From an uncultured Ruminiclostridium sp. (GTDB lineage: Bacteria; Bacillota; Clostridia; Oscillospirales; Ruminococcaceae), in NCBI GenBank assembly GCA_949878745.1, contig CATLBH010000029.1, forward strand, positions 1 through 34,943: DNA of 34,943 bases, in the 5' to 3' direction. Numbering within the stretch: the first letter of the stretch is position 1; each line of letters opens with the position of its first letter. Positions 27,904-34,943 of this stretch are shown here, piece by piece. Under the pieces are notes generated by a model. The model made no database searches. It was not told the origin of the DNA and saw nothing but the letters and a program-made list of their open reading frames with translations. The position numbers were made by a program, and so were the translations under genes.

Positions 27904-27997
27904 ATACTAATCCCTTTTAAAACTGTTGGATTAGTGCTTTGGGAGCAATCCCTTTTTAAACTGTGTGTATTTCGTCAGTTTAAAAAGGGATTGGTAT
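27904..27997 (+). repeat. T element, copy 6
   Basis: The ends are ATACTAAT and ATTGGTAT. Hairpin 1 is ACTAATCC/GGATTAGT. The linker is GCTTTGGGAGCA (27936-27947). Hairpin 2 is AATCCCTTTTTAAACTG with CAGTTTAAAAAGGGATT, a perfect stem. Copies 1 and 5 have one more A/T pair and one fewer G/C pair at the same place. Confidence 0.85.
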
Positions 27998-28035
27998 TAA
28001 ATTCAGTTCATAAATAACAATCAATTCCTTCTTCG

Positions 28036-28250
28036 CTTCCTTTTTGGGATCCAAAAAAGAAAAACAACGTCCCTTTGGTCGCTCCCGCAGGAGCGAAACT
28101 CCACACGTCGAAGGGCGCTCCGAAAAGGGGAATTCCAAAAAAACCACAATGTAGTGTTTTGAAAGGTGGAAGCTCTGCAAGAGTTGGCTTCCCCTCTTAC
28201 GGCAAGCACAAGTTTCCCTTCGGAGTTATCCCCAAACGGTAATGTTATAT
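28036..28250 (+). repeat. S element, copy D
   Basis: CTTCCTTTTTGGGATCC and its partial complement open it. TTTGGTCGCTCCCGCAGGAG matches copy C. The core reads GGAAGCTCTGCAAGAGTTGG, then CAAGCACAAGTTTCCCTTCG and GGAGTTATCCCCAAACGG. Confidence 0.75.
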
Positions 28251-28311
28251 ACATCACCTTATTAGCACCCAAGGAAACAAAATTACTATTTTTTTACATT
28301 CCCCCCAAAAA

Positions 28312-28920
28312 TCAATAAGCAGCCTCTTCCCCCACCTCATCAAGCACCCTGATAACCCTGCACGGATTCCCCGCCGCCAAGCAATTATCGGGAATACTCC
28401 TCGTAACAACACTCCCCGCCCCGATAACGCAGTTATCCCCCACGACAACACCGCCGCAAATCGTCACATTCCCCGCTATCCAGCAGTTATTACCGATCGT
28501 AATCGGTTTTCCGTACTCCAGATCATAAACGGAGCCGTCCTCTCTTTTTCTTAAAGCTCTTTCGGCGGGATTAAGGGAGTGCAGCGCAGTATAAAGAGAA
28601 CAATTCGGTCCGAAAAAAACGTTGTCTCCGATAGTTACGGGACAAGTATCCAGAACGGTAAAATTAAAATTCGCGTAAAACCCTTTCCCCACGGTAGTAA
28701 ACACACCGTAATCAAACTGAACGGGCGACTGCAAAAAAGCCCCCTCACCCCTGTTGGGCAAAAGCAGATCGAGAATCTCATTCCGCCGCTCCACATCGGT
28801 TTCATAGGTGAAATTATACTGTTGAGACAGCCTGTGAGCGCGAACCCTAAGCTCGGTAAGCTCACTGTCGGAGGGATCATAAACTTCTCCCCTAAGCATT
28901 TTTTCTTTTTCCGTAAGCAT
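28312..28920 (-). CDS. Maltose/galactoside-type O-acetyltransferase (LbH family)
   Basis: A 202-residue hexapeptide-repeat acetyltransferase that moves acetyl from acetyl-CoA to sugar hydroxyls. The start is put at 28920 (MLTEKEKMLRGEVYD) because AAAGGA precedes that ATG and the 22 codons upstream have no ribosome site. The N-terminal MLRGExYDPSDxEL block is the Mac domain of maltose acetyltransferases. FDYGVFTTVGKGFYANFNFTVLD and TALHSLNPAER, with its active-site His, follow, then left-handed beta-helix repeats (ITIGNNCWIAGNVTICGGVVVGDNCVIGAGSVVTRSIPDN). The real acceptor sugar is not known from sequence. It stands alone, between repeat blocks, with a clear promoter. Confidence 0.88.
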   Translation of the reverse strand: MLTEKEKMLRGEVYDPSDSELTELRVRAHRLSQQYNFTYETDVERRNEILDLLLPNRGEGAFLQSPVQFDYGVFTTVGKGFYANFNFTVLDTCPVTIGDNVFFGPNCSLYTALHSLNPAERALRKREDGSVYDLEYGKPITIGNNCWIAGNVTICGGVVVGDNCVIGAGSVVTRSIPDNCLAAGNPCRVIRVLDEVGEEAAY

Positions 28921-28957
28921 TGACAATATTCCTTTCAAATTGAATCCAACATCTCTT

Positions 28958-28986
28958 ATAATACCACTTTTATCACATACAGTCAA
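28958..28986 (-). promoter_or_regulatory. Promoter of the acetyltransferase gene
   Basis: On the minus strand TTGACT (28981-28986) and TATTAT (28958-28963) are exactly 17 bases apart, with TGG before the -10. It lies 38 bases upstream of the start codon. Confidence 0.78.
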
Positions 28987-28999
28987 GAAAAAAATAAAA

Positions 29000-29039
29000 A
29001 TACGGACGCGGCCGCCGCCAAGTCCGTATATCTTTTTTT
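29000..29039. terminator. Bidirectional terminator between dnaA and the acetyltransferase gene
   Basis: ATACGGAC (29000-29007) pairs with GTCCGTAT (29022-29029). Seven T follow on the plus strand, and a long T-rich run follows on the minus strand. It would end leftward dnaA transcripts just before the next gene's promoter. Confidence 0.7.
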
Positions 29040-29049
29040 GACTGTAAAA

Positions 29050-29318
29050 AACATTACCGTTCGGGAATAAAGGATTTTATCGAAGGTCAATTTCCTTCTT
29101 ACAATGTCTTATTTTTGCACAAGCCGTGCCGGCCGCTCTCGCGGGGGCTTAAGGTGAACCAAAAAAGGGGGGAAAAGGCTTTGCAATATTTTTTATAAAA
29201 AGGTTTAGCGTTTTGTCTTTGAATACTCGGCCGGAAGAACCTGTCCCTCCACTCTCCCCCATAGGTTTCACCTTAAGAATCCTTCCTTCCACCCCTCTGA
29301 GTGTTTTATTGTCAATAC
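29050..29318 (+). repeat. R element, copy 1 (downstream of dnaA)
   Basis: The left part reads GGATTTTATCGAAGGTCAAT, then TTACAATGTCTTATTTTTGCAC, AAGCCGTGC and CCGCTCTCGCGGGGGCTTAAG. The arms CTTAAGGTGAACC and GGTTTCACCTTAAG (29265-29278) enclose about 105 bases. The right end reads TTTTATTGTCAATAC. The same plan is found at 31066-31353. Confidence 0.8.
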
Positions 29319-29454
29319 GCCGTTCTCAGGACGGAAACTTCGATACGCTTTTCTTAAAGATGTTTTAAATATAAACTTTTAGTTTTTTTAATCCCTTTTA
29401 AACCCTACTTCCTTTTGCGTCACAAAAAGAAAGCGAAAAAAGAATTGATTATTT

Positions 29455-30813
29455 TTAAATCTCATTGGATATATTTTTAACAAGATCCTCAATAGTAGCC
29501 CTATAATTAGGATCCTTTTTAATAATACTCTTTACCTTGTTAATAGCGTAAACCACCGTAGAATGATCCCTTTTACCGAATTCCTCCCCGATAGCGGTAT
29601 AAGAAAGCCCCGTAATCTGATTTATCAGATACATAGCCACCTGCCTCGCCGAAGAAATCTGGCTGTTTCTTCTGGGTCCCACCATTTCCTCGGGAGTAAC
29701 GCTGTAAATATGACTTACCTCGTTGATTATCCTTTCAACGGTGACCGGTATGGGCTGCTGATCTGTCAAAACGTCCTTCGTAACGTTCTGAGCCATGGAA
29801 ATAGTGGGAGAAACCCCCGTCACCAAGGTGAGCGCGTTCATTTTGATTATCGCCCCCTCAAGCTGACGAATGTTTTTCTTAAGCTTGTCCGCCATATATT
29901 CGGTGACATTCTGGGGTATGTGCATATTAAGCAGCTCAGCCTTGCGCTTTATAATGGCCAGCCTCGTTTCAAACTCCGGCGTGCTTATATCCGCCAGAAG
30001 CCCCCATTCAAAACGAGTGAGAAGCCTTTCCTCGATATCGTTTATTTCCTTCGGAGGGCGATCCGAGGTAAGTATTATCTGCTTGTTTTTCTGGTGCAGC
30101 TCGTTGAAGGTGTGGAAAAGCTCGGTCTGGCTTTCCTTTTTCCCGCTGAAAAACTGCACGTCGTCCACCAAAAGCATATCGCAGTTTCTGTACTTGTTTT
30201 TGAATTCGTCATTGGTATTGTATTTAAGGGAATTTACGAATTCCGTGACAAAATTTTCGGCGGAAACGTAAAGCACCTTGAAGCCGGGGTTGTTCTGTTC
30301 GGCGTGATTCTTCACCGCGCACAAAAGGTGAGTTTTTCCCAGTCCCGGCTCGCTGTAAATAAACAAAGGATTGTACTGCCCCGTCTGACCCTGGGCAATG
30401 GACTTGCAGGCGGAATAAGCCAGCCTGTTACTGTCCCCCACGATAAAAGTGTCGAAGGTGTGGTTGTAATTGCTGTTGGCCAAAGTGCTTTCCAGCTTCT
30501 TCGTCATATCCACATCGTCCTCAAGCTCGGGTATGGGGTCGCAGAACTTAAGCCTTTGCTCCGGAGTAAGATCCCCAGGAGTAAGTATGTCGATTTCCAC
30601 GTCAAAGCCCAATATCTCGTAGAACTGTGTTTTGAACATATTCACGTAGTTTTCGTTTATGATGGTTTTTTCGTAAGGATTGTTGACATACAGCACCACT
30701 CTGTTATTGTTAAGCTTTATCGGCTTTATGGGATCGATAAAGAGCTTTTTGGCTGTATCGGTGATGGGAAGATTTTCCTTCATAAGCTCGAAGATATCGG
30801 CGAAAGAATTCAT
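29455..30813 (-). CDS. dnaA: Chromosomal replication initiator DnaA
   Basis: A 452-residue AAA+ initiator that binds DnaA boxes and melts oriC. Domain I occupies about 1-80 and a short linker follows. Walker A is SEPGLGKT (154-161) and Walker B LLVDD (214-218). Domain IV has the box-binding signature GKRDHSTVVYAINKV near 415-430. The start is the ATG at 30813 (MNSFADIFELMKENLP), which has GAGAGG upstream; a longer reading of 20 extra codons lacks a ribosome site and starts with unrelated residues. The Walker A region reads SEPGLGKTHLL where most members have GGVGLGKTHL, a mild variation. dnaN does not follow; R repeats lie on both sides. Confidence 0.97.
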   Translation of the reverse strand: MNSFADIFELMKENLPITDTAKKLFIDPIKPIKLNNNRVVLYVNNPYEKTIINENYVNMFKTQFYEILGFDVEIDILTPGDLTPEQRLKFCDPIPELEDDVDMTKKLESTLANSNYNHTFDTFIVGDSNRLAYSACKSIAQGQTGQYNPLFIYSEPGLGKTHLLCAVKNHAEQNNPGFKVLYVSAENFVTEFVNSLKYNTNDEFKNKYRNCDMLLVDDVQFFSGKKESQTELFHTFNELHQKNKQIILTSDRPPKEINDIEERLLTRFEWGLLADISTPEFETRLAIIKRKAELLNMHIPQNVTEYMADKLKKNIRQLEGAIIKMNALTLVTGVSPTISMAQNVTKDVLTDQQPIPVTVERIINEVSHIYSVTPEEMVGPRRNSQISSARQVAMYLINQITGLSYTAIGEEFGKRDHSTVVYAINKVKSIIKKDPNYRATIEDLVKNISNEI

Positions 30814-30932
30814 AGCTTTAAATTTCCTCTCTTTAAGGATTAGGGAGTTATAGCCGCCGAAATTGCGAAGCAATTCGGAGCGTAAATTAACACGCGAGTT
30901 AAACGCTGAAAATCAGACAAATTTCCAATATA

Positions 30933-30961
30933 ATTTTATCATAAAGGAGAATTTTTTTCAA
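30933..30961 (-). promoter_or_regulatory. dnaA promoter
   Basis: On the minus strand TTGAAA (30956-30961) and TAAAAT (30933-30938) are 17 bases apart, with an extended -10 TGA. The dnaA start lies about 120 bases further. Confidence 0.7.
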
Positions 30962-31065
30962 GTAAAAGGGAGGAAAAAGTTTGATAATTTATATGGAAAT
31001 TTTTGTGTAAAACGGTGAAAAATTTTTAATTGGGTTGGAGTGGTTTAGACATTATGTTAAAAGGG

Positions 31066-31353
31066 GGATTGCTTACCGCAAGGGGAGAAAAGCTTATATT
31101 GAAGGTCGATTCCCTTTTACAATGCTTTATTTATTGCACGAGCCGTGCAGAACCGCTCTCGCGGGGGGCTTAAGGTGACGCCAAAGGGGGGAGAAGGTGA
31201 ACAGGCTACGCAATGTTGTGTTTTGGAAAGATGTTGCTTGTTTTTATCGGAAATATACCGATTCGGCGTAGCCTGTCCCCCACTCTCCCCCCCTTAGGCT
31301 TCACCTTAAGAATCCCTTCCTTACCCCCCCTCTGGTTGTTTTATCGTCAATAC
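31066..31353 (+). repeat. R element, copy 2 (upstream of dnaA)
   Basis: Nested inverted arms: CTTAAGGTGA (31169-31178) with TCACCTTAAG (31301-31310); a G-rich run GGGGGGAGAA with CTCTCCCCCCC; ACAGGCTACGC (31201-31211) with GCGTAGCCTGT (31266-31276). The left part TTCCCTTTTACAATGCTTTA is shared with copies 1, 3 and 4, and the right end TTTTATCGTCAATAC with copy 1. Confidence 0.82.
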
Positions 31354-31552
31354 AGGTTTCGCTCTCATAAAATGCTGTTCCGATGAATGTTATTTTCGTA
31401 TGTTATGTTTTACTCTCAGGCTGTTTCTTTTATATATCCGCTCCCAATAAACCTTTTTCACACGTTTAAGCTTATGTCCTATCAATTATTGCCAATGCGT
31501 GCTTACCCGTAAAAAACTTTGTTTGTATCTTGCATATCAAACTCCGCTAACC

Positions 31553-31735
31553 GCCCCATCAAGTAAAACCGTCCCTACACCGATAACTACCCAACAGCAG
31601 GGGGCGCAGCCCAAATTTTCCTAACGGAAAATTTGTCGCCGCTTCGCTAACGCTCCGCGTCGGCTCCCTCCGCCTCCGCTATCGCTTCGGCTCCGTTCGC
31701 GGCTGCGCCGCCGCCAATCACCCCCCACATCCAAA
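31553..31735 (+). repeat. G element, copy 2 (upstream of the P-type ATPase gene)
   Basis: The arms GGCGCAGCC (31603-31611) and GGCTGCGCC (31701-31709) enclose AAATTTTCC-TAAC-GGAAAATTT (31613-31634). That inner stem is one G-C pair longer than in copy 1. The left flank shares CCCCATCAAG and AAAACCGTCCCTA with copy 1. Confidence 0.75.
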
Positions 31736-31841
31736 AATTTCACCCCACCAATCACCAACACCCAAAAGAACATCAACACTACCGAACAAAAAATTTTTTT
31801 CAAAATTTTTACTTTTTCTTTACCAATTCTCCCCTAAAATA

Positions 31842-31850
31842 TGTTATAAT
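31842..31850 (+). promoter_or_regulatory. Extended -10 promoter of the P-type ATPase gene
   Basis: TGT directly before a perfect TATAAT (31845-31850) makes an extended -10. No good -35 is seen at 17 bases. The start codon is 29 bases downstream, after AAAAGGAG. Confidence 0.6.
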
Positions 31851-31878
31851 AAATGCATATATAAAAAGGAGAAAAACC

Positions 31879-34302
31879 ATGGAAGAGGACATCACAAGAA
31901 CCGAATTTTTAACCACCGGCTTAACCGATCCCCAAATCGCCCACCGCATATCCGCCGGTCAAATCAACGGCGAACAAGACTCCAACACCAAATCCGTAAA
32001 ACAAATAATAACTCAAAACATCTTTACCTTCTTCAACCTCTTAAACATAGCCTTAGGCTTCCTTATCTTCCTTACAGGCTCCTATAAAAACTGCCTGTTC
32101 TTGGGCGTTATCTTCTTTAACATAATAATAGGCATAGCCCAGGAAATTAGAGCAAAAAAAATAGTGGACAAGCTAAGCCTTGTTTCCGCCCCAAAAGCGG
32201 TGGTTTTGCGAAACGGAGCCGCAAAAGAAATCCCAACCGCCGAAATAGTAAAAGACGACCTGATGATCTTAACCTCCGGCCGCCAGATCTGTTCCGACTG
32301 TATAGTCACCGAGGGAGAGTGCGAGGTTAACGAAAGCCTTATAACCGGCGAAAGCGACCCGGTGCCCAAAAAAGTCGGCGACGAGATGATGTCGGGAAGC
32401 TTCGTCATATCGGGAAAGGTAAAGGCAAGAGTCCACAGAGTGGGAAACGAAAACTTCGCCTCTAAAATAACCGCCGGGGCCAAATATCTTAAGAAAAACA
32501 ACAGCGTTATGCTTAAAGCGCTGGATACCATAATAAAAGTGCTGGCGGTATGTATCGTTCCCGTAGCCATCGGCCTGTTCGTTAATTCCATTATTATTTC
32601 GGAGCAGCCTACCGACCGCGCGATCGTAAGTACTGCGGCGGCGCTGATAGGTATGATCCCCGAAGGTCTTTATCTTCTCACAAGCGTGGTAATGGCGGTG
32701 AGCACAATAAGATTGGCAACGCACAAAACCTTGGCTCAGGATATGTACTGTACCGAAACCTTAGCCAGAGTGGACACCCTTTGTCTTGACAAAACGGGCA
32801 CCATTACCGAAGGAAAAATGAGAGTGGAAGACGTGGAGCCGCTTTTAAAGAACTTTCCCGTGGATAAAGCCCTAACCGCCTTCGCCGAGGTTATGGGGGA
32901 CGATAACCCCACCTTTAACGCCGTAAAAGAAAATTGGGGAGCAAATAAAGAAGATTCAATCCCAAAGCCCGTTAAAACTGTTCCCTTTTCCTCCGCCAGA
33001 AAGTGGAGCGCCGCGGAGTTCGGTGAAGGCAGCCTTGTTTTCGGCGCGCCCGAGTTTGTCCTCAGGGAGGAATATGAGGGAATAAGAAAAAAGTGCGAAG
33101 CCGCCCAGAACGAGGGATTAAGAGTGCTTGTTCTGGCCTGTTCAAAGGAAGGCTTGGGAGAGGGAACGCTTCCCCTTGGCCTTAAGGCCGCCGCCCTTAT
33201 ATTTATCGGCGACATCATCAGAAAAGAAGCTCCCGAAACTCTCAAATATTTTGAAAAACAAGGCGTGGACATAAAAATCATCTCCGGGGACAACCCGGTC
33301 ACCGTTTCAAGAATAGCCAATAAAGCGGGGGTGAAAAATTCTTCCCATACCGTGGATATGTCTCTCTTGTCCGATAAGGAAATACCCGAAGCGGCGGAAA
33401 AATATACGGTATTCGGCCGCGTTTCCCCCGATCAAAAGCTTTTGCTGGTAAAAGCCCTGAAAGCCGCGGGTCGTACCGTGGGAATGACAGGAGACGGCGT
33501 AAACGACGTACTGGCGCTTAAAGAAGCGGATTGCTCCATAGCTATGCAGTCGGGAAGCGACGCGGCGAGAAGCGTTTCCAACCTGGTGCTTCTGGACAGC
33601 AATTTCGCCTCCATGCCCTTGGTGGTTGCGGAAGGGAGACGGTCGGTGAACAACCTTCAAAGAAGCGGCACTCTCTTCCTTACGAAAACCATTTATTCCA
33701 CCATACTGGCGTTTATTTTCATATTTATGCCAATCCCCTACCCCTTTCAGCCTATCCAGCTAACTCTTATAAGCACCTTGTCCATAGGCACCCCAAGCTT
33801 TCTCCTTGCCCTTCAATCCAACACCGATATCATAAAGGGCGGGTTCATAAGGAACATTATGCGGATCTCCTTACCTCAGGGCATTGCCACGGCGCTTTGC
33901 GTTATAATTTCTGCGGTGGTCTGCGAGTGTCTTGATTTTTCCACGGAGGCTATGTCCACGGTCACCACCTACGCCGTCACGGCTGTAAGCTTCTTCACGG
34001 TATCGAGAGTTCTGAAGCCCGTTAAGCCTTGGAAAATAGGAATGATGGCGGCGCTTATGAGCGCCTTTGTGGGGGCGGCCGTTATTATGCCTGGTATTTT
34101 CGGTTTATATCCCTTAGGCCTGATGGGCTTCGGCGTTGCCGTTCTTACCGCCTCGGTGGGAATAGAAACAAGCCTTCTTGTGAGCAAGGTTTCCGATAAG
34201 CTTTTAGACATAATGATAAAAATGTTCATACAGGTAAGAAAGCCTTTCAGAGCGGCCAAAAGAAAAATAATTCAAATTTTTGACGAAAAAGGAAAGCAAT
34301 GA
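31879..34302 (+). CDS. CtpE-like P-type cation-transporting ATPase
   Basis: An 807-residue membrane pump. TGES (156-159) is the actuator motif, DKTGT (304-308) holds the phosphorylated Asp304, and TGDGVND near 537 is the hinge motif. Helix 4 carries [16 protein letters not shown] (260-275), whose Pro-Glu-Gly-Leu is like Ca2+ pumps. The N-terminal [17 protein letters not shown] and [18 protein letters not shown] and the PEGLxLLTSV block match the CtpE subgroup, which in Mycobacterium has been linked to Ca2+ uptake. Calcium as substrate is inferred. There is no metal-binding N-terminal domain. AAAAGGAG precedes the ATG. The stop overlaps the rnhA leader and the two genes are clearly one unit. 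The first 150 codons are C/A-rich and G-poor. Confidence 0.9.
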   Translation: MEEDITRTEFLTTGLTDPQIAHRISAGQINGEQDSNTKSVKQIITQNIFTFFNLLNIALGFLIFLTGSYKNCLFLGVIFFNIIIGIAQEIRAKKIVDKLSLVSAPKAVVLRNGAAKEIPTAEIVKDDLMILTSGRQICSDCIVTEGECEVNESLITGESDPVPKKVGDEMMSGSFVISGKVKARVHRVGNENFASKITAGAKYLKKNNSVMLKALDTIIKVLAVCIVPVAIGLFVNSIIISEQPTDRAIVSTAAALIGMIPEGLYLLTSVVMAVSTIRLATHKTLAQDMYCTETLARVDTLCLDKTGTITEGKMRVEDVEPLLKNFPVDKALTAFAEVMGDDNPTFNAVKENWGANKEDSIPKPVKTVPFSSARKWSAAEFGEGSLVFGAPEFVLREEYEGIRKKCEAAQNEGLRVLVLACSKEGLGEGTLPLGLKAAALIFIGDIIRKEAPETLKYFEKQGVDIKIISGDNPVTVSRIANKAGVKNSSHTVDMSLLSDKEIPEAAEKYTVFGRVSPDQKLLLVKALKAAGRTVGMTGDGVNDVLALKEADCSIAMQSGSDAARSVSNLVLLDSNFASMPLVVAEGRRSVNNLQRSGTLFLTKTIYSTILAFIFIFMPIPYPFQPIQLTLISTLSIGTPSFLLALQSNTDIIKGGFIRNIMRISLPQGIATALCVIISAVVCECLDFSTEAMSTVTTYAVTAVSFFTVSRVLKPVKPWKIGMMAALMSAFVGAAVIMPGIFGLYPLGLMGFGVAVLTASVGIETSLLVSKVSDKLLDIMIKMFIQVRKPFRAAKRKIIQIFDEKGKQ

Positions 34303-34303
34303 T

Positions 34304-34744
34304 ATGGAAAGAAAAACCGTTTATATTTTTTCGGACGGAGCCTGTTCCGGGAACCCCGGCCCCGGGGGATACGGAGTAATATTAAGGTGCGAGGGGAAGG
34401 AAAAGGAGCTGTCCGGAGGAGAAGCGCATACCACCAACAACAGAATGGAGCTGACGGGAGTCATAAAGGGGCTGGAAGCTCTCAAATTTCCCTGCGACGT
34501 AATATTGCAGACGGATTCCAAATACGTGGTGGACGGAATAGAAAAGGGCTGGGCCAAAAGCTGGAGGAAAAACGGCTGGATAAAAAGTGACAAAAAGCCC
34601 GCCCTCAACAGTGATCTGTGGGGCAGGCTTCTGGAGCTTACGGAAATTCACAATGTTAAATTTAATTGGATAAAGGGGCACGCGGGGCATGAGGAAAACG
34701 AGAGGTGCGACAGGTTGGCGGTAAAAGAAAGGGACAAACATTAG
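34304..34744 (+). CDS. rnhA: Ribonuclease HI
   Basis: A 146-residue nuclease that cuts the RNA strand of RNA-DNA hybrids such as Okazaki primers and R-loops. The active-site carboxylates are D11 ([14 protein letters not shown]), E49 (NNRMELTG), D71 (TDSKYVVDG) and D136 (ENERCDRLA). H126 in KGHAGHE is the mobile-loop His. The basic handle ([19 protein letters not shown], 81-99) is present, making it type HI. The start is the ATG at 34304 with AAGGAAAG upstream, one base after the upstream stop, so it is translated from the ATPase mRNA. The 3' end is G-rich. Confidence 0.95.
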   Translation: MERKTVYIFSDGACSGNPGPGGYGVILRCEGKEKELSGGEAHTTNNRMELTGVIKGLEALKFPCDVILQTDSKYVVDGIEKGWAKSWRKNGWIKSDKKPALNSDLWGRLLELTEIHNVKFNWIKGHAGHEENERCDRLAVKERDKH

Positions 34745-34761
34745 GGGGGATAGGTTAATTT

Positions 34762-34860
34762 TGCCTGCCGCAAGGAAGAAAGGCTTTTATCAAAGGTTTA
34801 TTCCCTTTTACAATGCTTTATTTTTGCACAAGCCGTGCAGAGCCGCTCCCACGAGGAGTG
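34762..34860 (+). repeat. R element, copy 3 (partial, after rnhA)
   Basis: It has TGCCTGCCGCAAGGAAGAAAG, then TTCCCTTTTACAATGCTTTA, TTTTTGCACAAGCCGTGCAG and AGCCGCTCCCACGAGGAG. The palindromic right half is missing; a second left half starts 16 bases later. Confidence 0.75.
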
Positions 34861-34875
34861 TTTTGACATAAGAAT

Positions 34876-34943
34876 TGCTTGCCGCTTGGGAGAAAGGCTT
34901 TTATCGAAGGTTGATTCCCTTTTACAATGCTTTATTTTTGCAC
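34876..34943 (+). repeat. R element, copy 4 (tandem, cut by the window end)
   Basis: It has TTGCTTGCCGCTTGGGAGAA, then TCGAAGGTTGATTCCC and TACAATGCTTTATTTTTGCAC. It repeats the left half of copy 3 head-to-tail and runs off the window. Confidence 0.75.

Larger units (their letters stand above)
27838..28311. other. Intergenic region between mnmG and the acetyltransferase gene
   Basis: It contains T copy 6 (27904-27997) and S copy D (28036-28250). No gene or clear promoter was found. Confidence 0.75.
28921..29454. other. Intergenic region between the acetyltransferase gene and dnaA
   Basis: It holds a promoter for the left gene, a bidirectional terminator (29000-29039), an R element (29050-29318) and an S-type palindrome (about 29410-29438). 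No gene is supported. Confidence 0.75.
30814..31878. other. Region upstream of dnaA, candidate oriC
   Basis: This 1.06-kb divergent spacer holds the dnaA promoter, AT-rich DNA (30910-31030), R copy 2 (31066-31353), G copy 2 (about 31553-31735) and the P-type ATPase promoter. Two matches to TTWTNCACA are present: TGTGTAAAA (31004-31012, minus strand) and TTTTTCACA (31454-31462). That is few for an origin. Gene orientation diverges here (dnaA and mnmG leftward, ATPase and rnhA rightward) and two parS sites lie within 8 kb, which makes oriC here plausible but not proven. Confidence 0.4.

Noticed and set aside
22755-28250. Repeated units near parB and mnmG considered as a CRISPR array
   Set aside because: Copies are kilobases apart, have no regular spacers and are palindromic; no cas gene is present.

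Overview
The window looks like a chromosomal segment near the replication origin of an anaerobic low-to-mid GC Firmicute. I infer a clostridial, Oscillospiraceae-like lineage; this rests on the gene set, the AGGAGG-type ribosome binding sites, the c-subunit type and the clostridial flavour of the accessory proteins, not on a marker-gene search. No rRNA, tRNA or CRISPR array was seen.

Layout, left to right. Positions 1-1800 are a scrapyard: the last 126 bases of a group II intron (+), inserted antisense into a frameshifted phage tail gene (-); that gene is fused to a scrap of a phage minor capsid gene (-), which in turn abuts the 3' end of an AraC-type regulator gene (+). A small YdeI/OmdA-like gene (-) follows, then a 7.1 kb cyclic beta-1,2-glucan synthase gene (-) of 2365 codons. 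From 9658 to 20748 lies one promoter-to-terminator F1Fo ATP synthase cluster (+): an anchored extracytoplasmic protein, atpZ-like, atpI-like, atpB, atpE, atpF, atpH, a repeat-containing lipoprotein, atpA, an 80-aa protein, a 40-aa membrane peptide, atpG, atpD and atpC. The c subunit carries two carboxylates (E28 and E61), which suggests Na+ coupling. Next come a dNTPase gene (+) and the origin-type genes parB/noc, rsmG and mnmG (all -) with two perfect 16-bp parS palindromes, then a maltose-type acetyltransferase (-), dnaA (-), a CtpE-like P-type ATPase (+) and rnhA (+). dnaA is not followed by dnaN and the usual rpmH-rnpA neighbours are absent, so the origin region is rearranged.

The most striking content lies between the genes. 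At least four families of structured dispersed repeats fill the spacers. (1) A two-hairpin element of about 95-115 bp (called T here) with TACTAAT ends and a conserved 12-nt linker; its stems differ in sequence from copy to copy but stay paired (five full copies and one deletion derivative). (2) A roughly 100-300 bp composite element (S) with a core containing AAGCCCTGCAAG, often next to T. (3) A nested palindrome of about 270-290 bp (R) flanking dnaA, with partial tandem copies after rnhA. (4) A GGCGCAGCC/GGCTGCGCC element (G) just upstream of the dNTPase and P-type ATPase genes. Copies of S and T interrupt the ATP synthase cluster, and one T copy sits five bases from the stop codon of an rsmG that lacks its usual C-terminal tail.

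Functionally, the ATP synthase genes make the ion-coupled rotary enzyme. ParB, parS and DnaA handle origin segregation and initiation, MnmG and RsmG modify tRNA and 16S rRNA, and the glucan synthase makes a cell-envelope or periplasm-type cyclic glucan. The best candidates for undescribed biology are the covarying T element and the extra envelope proteins embedded in the ATP synthase operon.
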